Assembly (NCBI GenBank): GCA_903892415.1
Contig: CAITIQ010000320.1
Span: 1-51,545, forward strand
Source: an uncultured delta proteobacterium
GTDB taxonomy: Bacteria; Myxococcota_A; Polyangia; Polyangiales; Polyangiaceae
Length of the DNA: 51,545 bases
Direction of reading: 5' to 3'
Shown: positions 33,218 through 40,702 of the stretch, piece by piece
Position numbering within the stretch: the first letter of the stretch is position 1
How the letters are laid out: each line of letters begins with the position of its first letter
Translations under genes and position numbers: made by a program
Notes under the pieces: generated by a model
The model's database searches: none
Seen by the model: only the letters and a program-made list of their open reading frames with translations
What the model was told of the DNA's origin: nothing

Positions 33218-33235
33218 TTAGACCAATCGGTCTAA
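33218..33235. promoter_or_regulatory. TetR-type operator, copy 2
   Basis: TTAGACCAATCGGTCTAA is an 18-base palindrome with two central mismatches, ten bases upstream of the hydrolase start. It shares ten of its outer bases with copy 1 and would place a repressor over the hydrolase promoter or ribosome binding site. Together they define an autoregulated unit. Confidence 0.7.
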
Positions 33236-33323
33236 TCGCACCAGTCGCCCCCGTCGTACCCGCGTCGGAAGTTCTTAACCTAGGTTGCCGCGGCGACCCT
33301 CCCCCGCCGCCTAGCCTCGACTG

Positions 33324-34073
33324 ATGCAAGCCACTCCCGAGCTCTCGGTGCTCCGTCTTTCCTCGTTCGCGGCGTTCGGCCTCTTGCTGCTCTTGTGCGT
33401 GCTGACGCTTTTTTCCGGCGTGAGTCAGCAATGGTTCGAGCTTGTGCACGCGCCCGCCGTGTACGCGCAGGCGCTGCAGCGGGATGCAGCGTGGCTGCGG
33501 ACCATCATCGTATTCGACGACCTTTTCATCGCCGCTTACGTGAGCGCAACGGTGGCGCTGGCGGCCTTTCTTTCGCAGGGTCAGTGGCAAGTTTGGCAGC
33601 GGCTGATCGTGGTGGGCGGAGTCGCGGCGGGCGTTTTGGATCTTCAGGAGAACCACCATCTGCTGGCGATGCTGCGAGTCGCTGATCAGGGCATCGCGCT
33701 GCCGCTCGCCGAGATCGTGCAGCGGTCTTGGCTCAGTCAGCTCAAGTGGATGCTCGGGCATCTCACGTTCGTGTTGGTCGGCATCAGCCTGCCGGATCGA
33801 GGACCGTTCACGCGCCTGTTGCGGGTGAGCCTGATTGCCTGGCAACTACCGATCGGAGCGCTGACCTGGGCCGTCGATGACGCCTTCTGGCAGAGCTCGC
33901 TGATCTGGCTTCGTTACGGCTCCTTCTTGGCCGGCTTCCTAGCGATGCCGTGGTTACCGAGCGCGGGCCTGCGCCCGCGCCGCCAGGGTTCGCTGGCGTC
34001 GCAAGCGACTGAGGTGAACCGGCGTGATGCCGAGATACGAAGCGACGTGACGAGCGGCGACCACGCTCTCTAG
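33324..34073 (+). CDS. Putative integral membrane protein of unknown function
   Basis: A 249-residue protein with about six hydrophobic helices: FGLLLLLCVLTLFSGV (15-32), IIVFDDLFIAAYVSATVALAAFL (60-83), LIVVGGVAAGVLDL (93-108), HLTFVLVGISL (143-156), LIAWQLPIGALTWAVDDAFW (168-188) and YGSFLAGFLAMPWL. The final 40 residues are basic and hydrophilic and lie antisense to the end of the Crp/Fnr gene, so the real C-terminus could be shorter. No family recognised. Divergent from the hydrolase. Confidence 0.65.
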   Translation: MQATPELSVLRLSSFAAFGLLLLLCVLTLFSGVSQQWFELVHAPAVYAQALQRDAAWLRTIIVFDDLFIAAYVSATVALAAFLSQGQWQVWQRLIVVGGVAAGVLDLQENHHLLAMLRVADQGIALPLAEIVQRSWLSQLKWMLGHLTFVLVGISLPDRGPFTRLLRVSLIAWQLPIGALTWAVDDAFWQSSLIWLRYGSFLAGFLAMPWLPSAGLRPRRQGSLASQATEVNRRDAEIRSDVTSGDHAL

Positions 34074-34598
34074 GCCGGGATAACGCTGCTGAAACGCCGA
34101 GTACCGTGCTGCTGCATCCAAGCCCAAGAGCTCGTACTCGCGTTCGGCCTTGAGCAGCAGCAGCGCCTCGGTCGCGCGGATGCGGAAGCGCGCCCAACTT
34201 GCGTGGCGACGCGCGAGCGCCACCACTTCCTTGGCCGGTAACGTCAGCAAACGAGACGGCTGCTCGGCGACGATCCACGCGCGCGAAGGCCGGCCAGAGA
34301 TCAGATCGGCCAGCGACCCCGAGAACGCGCCCGGCTCGATGAAGGCCTTGGTGCGCTCGGTGCCGTCGGGCAAAAGGAAGTATTCACGCAAGAGGCCCGA
34401 GACCACGACCGCCACTTCGTGCGCCCGATCGTTTGCGCGCAAGAACGCCTCTCCTTTGAGCAAACTGAGAGCGCGTAGGCTGGGCCCAGCCGCTAGCAGC
34501 GCTCGCTCGCTGAACGGGCAGACCTTGCGAGCGGCCTGCTGAAAGAGCGCTACATCGCTGGGCGAGGCAGTGGCCACCATGCGCTGAAGATAAGCCAT
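33954..34598 (-). CDS. Crp/Fnr-family transcriptional regulator
   Basis: Cyclic-nucleotide-binding-fold regulator of 214 residues. The beta-barrel region is visible (GEAFLRANDRAHEVAVVVSGLLREYFLL, TKAFIEPGAFSGSLADLISG), followed by a long helix (LLLLKAEREYELL) and the helix-turn-helix VVAARHVASYLGITPVHLSRLRRQR. The Fnr-type cysteine cluster is missing and the Crp cAMP pocket signature (GE-R) is not present, so the signal is unknown. ATG 34598 is used; an upstream TTG is unlikely. Divergent from the pentahaem protein by 32 bases and thus a likely regulator of it. Confidence 0.85.
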   Translation of the reverse strand: MAYLQRMVATASPSDVALFQQAARKVCPFSERALLAAGPSLRALSLLKGEAFLRANDRAHEVAVVVSGLLREYFLLPDGTERTKAFIEPGAFSGSLADLISGRPSRAWIVAEQPSRLLTLPAKEVVALARRHASWARFRIRATEALLLLKAEREYELLGLDAAARYSAFQQRYPGLESVVAARHVASYLGITPVHLSRLRRQRTLAARAQARAR

Positions 34599-34630
34599 TC
34601 CTTTAGGACGTCGGTGATAATGCCGTCTCC

Positions 34631-35896
34631 TTGCCCGCGCCTCCCGTCTCAACGTTCGTACGCAAAGGAGCGCGCTGCTTCACGCTGATGTTGCTCGCGG
34701 CTTCGGCTTGCGCGGAGGAATCAGCTTCGACGCGAGCGGTCACCAGCGGCGCGCTCGAGACGCCCAGCGCCGTCCCCGCGCCGAGTCTTGCGAGCTCGGC
34801 TAGCTCGGCTCCGACGACAACGAGCCGCCTCGCGGCGCCGGACGAACCCGCTACCGGCAGTTCCAGCGGTGAGCCGAGGATGCCCGGCCCCAATCGTGCG
34901 CGCGGTAAAGCGGCGGTATTACGCAACGCTGAGTGCGTTGGCTGTCATCGCGATGTGGCGGCCTCCTGGCTCTCTTCGCGCCACGCGAGCGCCTTCACCA
35001 ATTCGGCGTACCAAAGCGCCGCAGCCCGCGAACCGAGCGCATTCTGCAACGGCTGTCATGCGCCCGAGGCCACGCAAGCGCTAGCCCCCACGCCGAGCGA
35101 GGCTGCGCTCGGAGTCGGCTGCGTGAGCTGCCACGTGGCCGCAGACGAGACCATCCTCGCGGCCGCCCACGCGTCCCCAACCATGGGCGCAACCAAGGCG
35201 CCGGTCGACGTCAAACCCGAGAAGAAGGGGCCACACGAAGTGCTCCGTTCGCCCCAATTTGCAGCTTCGGGTGCGTGCGCCGGGTGTCACGAGTTTCGCT
35301 TCCCGCAGGAGACGCGAAGCGGGGACGAAGCGTTCATGCAGACCACGGTACGCGAGCACGCTCGCTCGCCCGCGAGTGAACGGGCGTGCGCAAGTTGCCA
35401 CATGCAACCGCGAGACGGTCTTCGTTCGCACAGCTTTCTCGAGGTGCGCGATGCAGTGTGGGTGCGCTCGTACCTCAAAGCCAGCGCAGACCAGCGACCC
35501 GACGGGACGGTGCGCATTACAATCGCGCAAACCTACCCGGGGCACGGCTTCCCCACCGGCGATCTTTTTCGCAGCGTCGAGATCGGAGCCGCCTTGCGAA
35601 AGGACGGCAAAGAGCTCGCGCGCGACGTGAGTGTGCTGACGCGCCATTGGGGGCTCGCTGCGGCTAGCTCGACGCGACCGTTGCTGGGCGATACCCGGCT
35701 CTTTTACGAACCGCTCGAGATCGATCTCACGCCGCGCCCAGGCCCGCTGCCGAACGGCGCCACGCTCGAGTGGTGGGTCACGTTGCAACGGGTCGCGACG
35801 ATTGGTGGCCACCCGACGCTGACGTCGCCCGCTGAAGCCAGCATCGAATCGGAGTTGCCGCTCTGGCGCGAGACCGTAAAGCCGACGAACCAGTAA
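34631..35896 (+). CDS. Pentahaem c-type cytochrome lipoprotein
   Basis: Exported 421-residue multihaem protein. Five CXXCH haem-binding motifs are present: CVGCH at about 102, CNGCH at 139, CVSCH at 164, CAGCH at 216 and CASCH at 253. The N-terminus FTLMLLAASAC ends in a lipobox, so it is probably anchored to a membrane; residues 30-95 are a Ser/Ala/Pro linker. The C-terminal 160 residues are a beta-rich domain without haem motifs (VRITIAQTYPGHGFPTGDLF). It would act in periplasmic or surface electron transfer. The start TTG is inferred from the signal; ATG at 34688 would leave too short a signal. Confidence 0.85.
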   Translation: MPAPPVSTFVRKGARCFTLMLLAASACAEESASTRAVTSGALETPSAVPAPSLASSASSAPTTTSRLAAPDEPATGSSSGEPRMPGPNRARGKAAVLRNAECVGCHRDVAASWLSSRHASAFTNSAYQSAAAREPSAFCNGCHAPEATQALAPTPSEAALGVGCVSCHVAADETILAAAHASPTMGATKAPVDVKPEKKGPHEVLRSPQFAASGACAGCHEFRFPQETRSGDEAFMQTTVREHARSPASERACASCHMQPRDGLRSHSFLEVRDAVWVRSYLKASADQRPDGTVRITIAQTYPGHGFPTGDLFRSVEIGAALRKDGKELARDVSVLTRHWGLAAASSTRPLLGDTRLFYEPLEIDLTPRPGPLPNGATLEWWVTLQRVATIGGHPTLTSPAEASIESELPLWRETVKPTNQ

Positions 35897-35942
35897 TCGA
35901 CCTGAACTTGTCGGCGGAGCACGCCTCTGCGATGACTTCGGC

Positions 35943-37376
35943 ATGCGATCACACTTGCTGCGGGGCTTCGCGTGGATCTCCCTTTCACTTGCCGCCTGTG
36001 GCGACGGTACCAGCACTCCGACGAGTGACTCGTCAAAGGCCGCCACCACCACAAACGCGAGCGCGAGCGCAAAGAGCTCGGCGGCGTCGTTGGCTCCAAG
36101 CGCGAGCGCCAGCGCTAGCCTGCCCGAAGGGCCCAAAGCCCCGCCAGTGCTCGCGGCTTCGCGCATGATGGAGAAGGAGCTGCCGGAGGTTTCCGGCGTG
36201 TATGAGGTCAGCGGCGAACTGTTGGTCTCTGCGGGCCGACGCGTCGGGCGGGTGAACGGCAACAAAGTCGAGTGGGTCGCCGAGGTCTCGGGCGAGGCCG
36301 GCGCCTTCGGCACGCGCTACATCACCTGGGTCGGTGGCCGCTACCCCGACGCGCTCGACGGTTACATGAGCTTCACCAGCCCGCGAGCGCCGGTGCCGAC
36401 CTACGTCCCGCTCACCGGCAAAGGGCAAGAGGTTCCCTTCGCAGGCGGGGGCGGTTGGCTCAATGGCGCTGTGTGGGTGGGCGATACGCTGGCCGTTCAG
36501 GGCTCCGACATGTTCGAAGGGCAACGCATCGTCGCTGGCCGCGGCAAAGCGATTGAGCGCTACTCGGTACCGGCCGGGTCCCAAGGTTGTGAAACCAACG
36601 GCTCGCCGGACCCAGCGGTCAAGAGCTGGGCGTTTGGAGCAGCGGCGAACGGCATGTTGGTCGCCGCAGGCAACCACTGCAAAGATCAAAGCGGAGCGCT
36701 CGAGGTCTGGGCGCCCAACGAGACGAAAGGAAAGATCGTCCAGCTCGAGCCTGGCCTTTTGGGCAAGTCGCCGACGTTCCAAAAGGTATATCCAGCCGGT
36801 AGCGACGGCGTTTGGATCACCAGCTACGGCGGCGTCCTCGAGTTCCGCAACAACACCGTGAAGAAGCTGCCGGAGCTCTCGAACTACAGCGATTCAACCG
36901 TCTCCGACGGCGTGCTCTACGTCTCCGACGGGCTCGCGGTGCACCGCCTCGACAATGGCGCTTGGACCAAAGTAGCGAGCTTCAACTGGAGCACCAGCTT
37001 TGGGCGCAACATGGTGCTGCACAAAGGCAAGTTCTACCGCGCCCACATTGGCCTCGAGGAGTTCATCCCCACCACCAGCATCGAGTTCACCGCTGGTTGC
37101 ACGACGCCCTTCCTGTGGCTTTACGACATCAAGCCGGATACGCCCGCCGGCTTCGCCTTTCCCGCGACACGCAAAGGGCTCGCCGGCTTCGCTGAGCTCA
37201 AGTCAATCGCCCTCGTGGAGTTCGTCGGTTCAACCCGCAGCTTGGGCGTCACGGTCCCGAGCGAAGCCGTTGGCAAGGCAGTGATCGAGCATCTCAAGAC
37301 CTCGATGAAGGACGAGAAACCCCGTCTACTTTGCCTAAAACCGCAAATCGGTCGCACCATCGACTTGGGCAACTGA
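35943..37376 (+). CDS. Putative lipoprotein, possibly beta-propeller
   Basis: Unrecognised exported protein of 477 residues. Signal MRSHLLRGFAWISLSLAAC with lipobox LAAC, then a Ser/Ala/Thr-rich linker to about residue 65. The folded part contains recurring four-strand-like units (GGRYPDALDGYMSFTSP, VWVGDTLAVQGSDMFEG, GVLEFRNNTVKKLPE, GVLYVSDGLAVHRLDNG), compatible with a beta-propeller. No catalytic motif is evident. Downstream is an 8-base perfect inverted repeat (TGAACCAA at 37431, TTGGTTCA at 37457) that might terminate its transcript. Confidence 0.72.
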   Translation: MRSHLLRGFAWISLSLAACGDGTSTPTSDSSKAATTTNASASAKSSAASLAPSASASASLPEGPKAPPVLAASRMMEKELPEVSGVYEVSGELLVSAGRRVGRVNGNKVEWVAEVSGEAGAFGTRYITWVGGRYPDALDGYMSFTSPRAPVPTYVPLTGKGQEVPFAGGGGWLNGAVWVGDTLAVQGSDMFEGQRIVAGRGKAIERYSVPAGSQGCETNGSPDPAVKSWAFGAAANGMLVAAGNHCKDQSGALEVWAPNETKGKIVQLEPGLLGKSPTFQKVYPAGSDGVWITSYGGVLEFRNNTVKKLPELSNYSDSTVSDGVLYVSDGLAVHRLDNGAWTKVASFNWSTSFGRNMVLHKGKFYRAHIGLEEFIPTTSIEFTAGCTTPFLWLYDIKPDTPAGFAFPATRKGLAGFAELKSIALVEFVGSTRSLGVTVPSEAVGKAVIEHLKTSMKDEKPRLLCLKPQIGRTIDLGN

Positions 37377-37481
37377 GCCCTGCGGCAAGCGCTCTCGCGC
37401 GCCCGCCTGCTTGCCCAAGAGAGCTCCCATTGAACCAACTTCGGCTTGGCCGCGGCTTGGTTCAGTGGTTGGATCAGCGTT

Positions 37482-38021
37482 ATGGCTATGCACGGTTGGC
37501 TCCTCTCGCTCTCCCCCAAGCGGAAAGCGGTGCTGGTGGATGATCTAAGCCTTCTGCACGAGGTGTTAGACGAGCATCGCCGAACGCCGGTGCGCGGGGT
37601 GCTCGAGCTGGGGAAGGCCTGGCATGCTCTCGACCTGATGATCGCGGGTGAGAACTCGAACGGCGCGCTCGGCGACGCGGTGATCGGCCGCAGGGGCAGC
37701 CTGTTCGGTAAGAAGGGCTCCTTCGGCACGGCGCGCCTGCTCGCGCCCGAGAAGGTGCGCGTGGTGGCAGACGCGCTAGACGCGCTCAGCGCCGAGTTGG
37801 TCACGCAGCGTTATCCGTCGCTCCGCGGCAAGACGGTGCAAGGCGAATATGGGCCCAAGAAGAAGGGCAAACCCGGGGACGATGACGACGATGACGATGA
37901 CGACGACAAGCCCGAGGAAGAGCGAGAGATCGCAGAGCTCGATCAGCTCTATCAGGGTGTGCGTGCGCTCTATCGAGCTGCAGCCAACGACGGCAATTCG
38001 GTGTTGGCACTGATCGACTGA
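37482..38021 (+). CDS. DUF1877-family protein with a poly-Asp tract
   Basis: Cytoplasmic protein of 179 residues. The segment LELGKAWHALDLMIAG and GALGDAVIGRRG match the DUF1877 (YfbM-like) pattern, whose role is unknown. A run of ten consecutive Asp (about 139-148), flanked by GPKKKGKPG and KPEEERE, interrupts the domain; the codons alternate GAC and GAT, so it is not a simple slippage product. The start is ATG 37482 (MAMHGWLLSLSPKRK); ATG 37488 is an alternative. Confidence 0.7.
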   Translation: MAMHGWLLSLSPKRKAVLVDDLSLLHEVLDEHRRTPVRGVLELGKAWHALDLMIAGENSNGALGDAVIGRRGSLFGKKGSFGTARLLAPEKVRVVADALDALSAELVTQRYPSLRGKTVQGEYGPKKKGKPGDDDDDDDDDDKPEEEREIAELDQLYQGVRALYRAAANDGNSVLALID

Positions 38022-38045
38022 GCGGCCGCTCGACGAAGGCGCCGC

Positions 38046-38624
38046 TTAGCGGCTCACTTCAGCGTTCAGCAGCACACGCAGCGAATCGAGAAAGGCGCCC
38101 CTGTGGAAGCGCTCGTAGTCCGCAAGCGTCGTCAAGGAGCGCGGGTCCTTGACGCGATCGACGAACAACGTTCCATCGAGATGGTCGCACTCGTGCTGCA
38201 AAATGCAGGCGGCTAGACCGCGCACCTCGCGTTCGATCGGCTGGCCCGCGCGGTCTGTGTAAGCGAGCTTCACGTGCGTATGGCGCGCTACGAGCCCACG
38301 CAGGTTGGGCACGCTCAAGCAACCCTCGTAGTTGTTGAACGTCTCTGGACTGAGCGGCGTAATCACCGGGTTGACCAGCACCAGCAAAGGGATGTCCGGC
38401 AGGTGCGGATAACGCGGGTTGCCCTTCACCTCGATCACGCAAATGCGCAACAGCCGGTAACATTGCGGAGCCGCGATCCCTGCGCCGTTCGCGTCACGCA
38501 TAGTCTCGATCAGGTCGTCGATCAGGGTCTGAACCTCCGCCGAGCCGAGCTCCGGCAGAGATACCTCACGCGACCGCTCGCGCAAGAGCGGGTGACCAAT
38601 GGTGGCGATCTTCAGCAGGGTCAT
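38046..38624 (-). CDS. def: Peptide deformylase
   Basis: Metalloenzyme that removes the formyl group from nascent proteins, 192 residues. All three active-site motifs are intact: GAGIAAPQ (about 47-54), EGCLS (about 99-103) with the metal-binding Cys, and QHECDHLDG (about 142-150) with the two metal-binding His and catalytic Glu. It is the last gene of the apparent operon, starting three bases after the NuoM-like stop. Normally def sits with fmt, so this placement is unusual and may be the second def copy of the genome. Confidence 0.93.
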   Translation of the reverse strand: MTLLKIATIGHPLLRERSREVSLPELGSAEVQTLIDDLIETMRDANGAGIAAPQCYRLLRICVIEVKGNPRYPHLPDIPLLVLVNPVITPLSPETFNNYEGCLSVPNLRGLVARHTHVKLAYTDRAGQPIEREVRGLAACILQHECDHLDGTLFVDRVKDPRSLTTLADYERFHRGAFLDSLRVLLNAEVSR

Positions 38625-38627
38625 GAA

Positions 38628-40700
38628 TCAAGACACCTGAGTCGGGCCGGGCGCGCCCAAGGCACGGAAAACATCCAGCAGGGTACGCGCGGTTGAACCG
38701 AACCAAACCCGCGGCAGGAGCAGCATCAGGAGCAACGAGACCACGAGCAACAACGCCCAAACACGTTCCTCGCCACGCAGGTCTTGCGGCCTCCCGCCTT
38801 GAGCTTCCAGGCGCAGTGCCGAAGACCACCACTTCGGCGAATCGCCGCGTGCGATCGAGAAGCCGCGCGCGGCAAACAGCGCTGCTACGCACCAAAGCGC
38901 GACGCCGATCACCGCCAACGTCGGCCAGCGCCCCACAGCGCCGAGCAGCGCAAGCAGCGCCGCAAAACTCGCAGCACCGCCCGGTAACCCAGCAGCGCTG
39001 AGCAGCGCAAACGCGTACGAGCCTGACAAACGTGGCGCCGCTGCAAACAGCCCAGCGTGCTGAGCGAGCCGCGATTCTCCGGTGCGTTCGAGCAGCGTCG
39101 CACCGAGCAGCAGCAAGAGCGGTAGCGCCAAACAGCGAACGGCCAACATCACGATGCCCGCCTCCAGGCCTTGCATCGTGCGCGTGGCAAACGCCACCAG
39201 CGCCACGCTCGTACCGAGCAGCCCCACGGCTGCGCTGAAGGTAGAAAGCTCCTTTGCACCCAGCAAGAAGACAAGGGTGCAGACCAACGAAAGACCGCCT
39301 GCCCAAAGCAGGATTTGCGAAAGCTCGGCCTGCGAATGGGGAAACAACGTGAAGCTACTGCGAGCCAGGATCACCGCTCCGAGGAGGCCCGCAAAACCGG
39401 TCAGCGGCGCCAACGTTGGTCGCATGCCGCGCTCCAGCCACGAGTGGAACGGAGGTACGCCTAGAAAAAGGCCAGCGCTCGCAAGCCCCAGCAGAATGAC
39501 GTGCGTCGGCGTCGCTTGCGCATGAGCATGCAGCGCGATGCGTGCGAGCTCCGGCAAGGCAGCCGAGTCCTCGGCGAGCTCCGGGTGCTGCGCCAACGCG
39601 CCGCCTGCTACCAAGTGACCGAAGGCGGCAAAACAGAAGGCGCCCAACGCCAGGCCCAGCCCCATCTGCGCGTTGCCTTCACGCAGCTTGCGATCAGCTT
39701 GTGCGGTGGACCACAAAAGCGCGAGCGCCGCGAGCGCCACGACCAAGACCGCCAGCGCCGAGAGCGCGAGCGACTGCGAAAGCACGAACAACTTGCAGGC
39801 CGACGCGAGCACGCCGTACGCCGCGAACACCTTGACCCTCGAGGTTGGGCCAGGCGCGGTCGCGGCCATGGCCACGACCAAGAGCACGCTGGCGCAGAGC
39901 AAGAACGGTGCGTTGAGGCCGTCGAGCCCCAGGAACCAGTCGAGCCCAGCCAACGTTCGCCGCTCGAGGTGTTGCAAACCAAAGTTGCCATCGGCCCGCC
40001 CCAAGGTGCGGTTCATCGTCGCGACCAGGCCCACATCGGCCGCCAGCGAGAGCGCACCGATCACCAGCCCAACGATCGAGATCGCCCGCTCGTTGACCCG
40101 CCGCATACGGAACGAAAGCAGCGCAAAAGCGGCCAAGAACAACGGCAAAAGCAAGCTGACGTCGGGCAAGGCGCGCAAGAACAACGGCCTGCGATCGAAC
40201 TCGATGAACAGCCGCAGATCGGGGTCCCACGCTGTTGCGCCAGGGGCCGCTGACGTACTCTCGATCGAAATCACGCCCGTGCCTTGCCGAGCCAGCGTTT
40301 GACCGGGCACCCACTCCACCGTGTACGTACGGACCTCGCCAGGAGCGAGCGGCTTGGTCTCGAGATCGGTCGAGTGAACACGAACGCCAGCGGGGAATCG
40401 CGGGGCTTGATCGTCTTGAGGCCAACCCACGCGATAGATACGCAGGGCTCCAGGGCCCTCGTTCTTTACGCGGAAGGTCGCTTGGAATTGGCCGTTCTTC
40501 GGCTCGATCCGCAAGCTCGGTGGGTCGAGTAGCACAGCCTTCCCGCGCTCGCCGGGCGGAGGGTCGAGCGGACGGTCTTGTCCCTCGATCGAAGGACGCG
40601 TTTCGCCCATGTGGGCGAGCACCGTGCGCGGCGCAAAGCCGAGGACCACCAGCGCGAGCAACAGGGTGAAGTAGCGCAGCAGAACGAAGAGACGCTTCAC
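38628..40700 (-). CDS. Degenerate NuoM-like (complex I antiporter-like) protein with N-terminal Ig-like domain
   Basis: Membrane protein of 690 residues. Residues 1-30 are a signal or anchor; residues 50-170 form a beta-rich, Ig-like extracytoplasmic domain (FQATFRVKNEGPGALRIYRV, LAPGEVRTYTVEWVPGQTL). The rest has about 14 helices aligning by eye with NuoM: LGLDGLNAPFLL, LGVPPFHSWLERGMRPTLAPL (cf. PFHTWLPDAH) and SAAGLPGGAASFAALLALLG. The NuoM lysine seven residues before that His is Phe 412 here, and the TM5 Glu is not evident, so proton pumping looks doubtful. It starts two bases after the NuoL-like gene. Not a standard Nuo subunit. Confidence 0.78.
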   Translation of the reverse strand: MKRLFVLLRYFTLLLALVVLGFAPRTVLAHMGETRPSIEGQDRPLDPPPGERGKAVLLDPPSLRIEPKNGQFQATFRVKNEGPGALRIYRVGWPQDDQAPRFPAGVRVHSTDLETKPLAPGEVRTYTVEWVPGQTLARQGTGVISIESTSAAPGATAWDPDLRLFIEFDRRPLFLRALPDVSLLLPLFLAAFALLSFRMRRVNERAISIVGLVIGALSLAADVGLVATMNRTLGRADGNFGLQHLERRTLAGLDWFLGLDGLNAPFLLCASVLLVVAMAATAPGPTSRVKVFAAYGVLASACKLFVLSQSLALSALAVLVVALAALALLWSTAQADRKLREGNAQMGLGLALGAFCFAAFGHLVAGGALAQHPELAEDSAALPELARIALHAHAQATPTHVILLGLASAGLFLGVPPFHSWLERGMRPTLAPLTGFAGLLGAVILARSSFTLFPHSQAELSQILLWAGGLSLVCTLVFLLGAKELSTFSAAVGLLGTSVALVAFATRTMQGLEAGIVMLAVRCLALPLLLLLGATLLERTGESRLAQHAGLFAAAPRLSGSYAFALLSAAGLPGGAASFAALLALLGAVGRWPTLAVIGVALWCVAALFAARGFSIARGDSPKWWSSALRLEAQGGRPQDLRGEERVWALLLVVSLLLMLLLPRVWFGSTARTLLDVFRALGAPGPTQVS

Positions 40701-40702
40701 GT

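Noticed and set aside
32120..33235. 371-residue plus-strand frame over the hydrolase and TetR genes
   Set aside because: Both minus-strand genes are confirmed by conserved motifs; the plus frame is His/Arg-rich shadow sequence.
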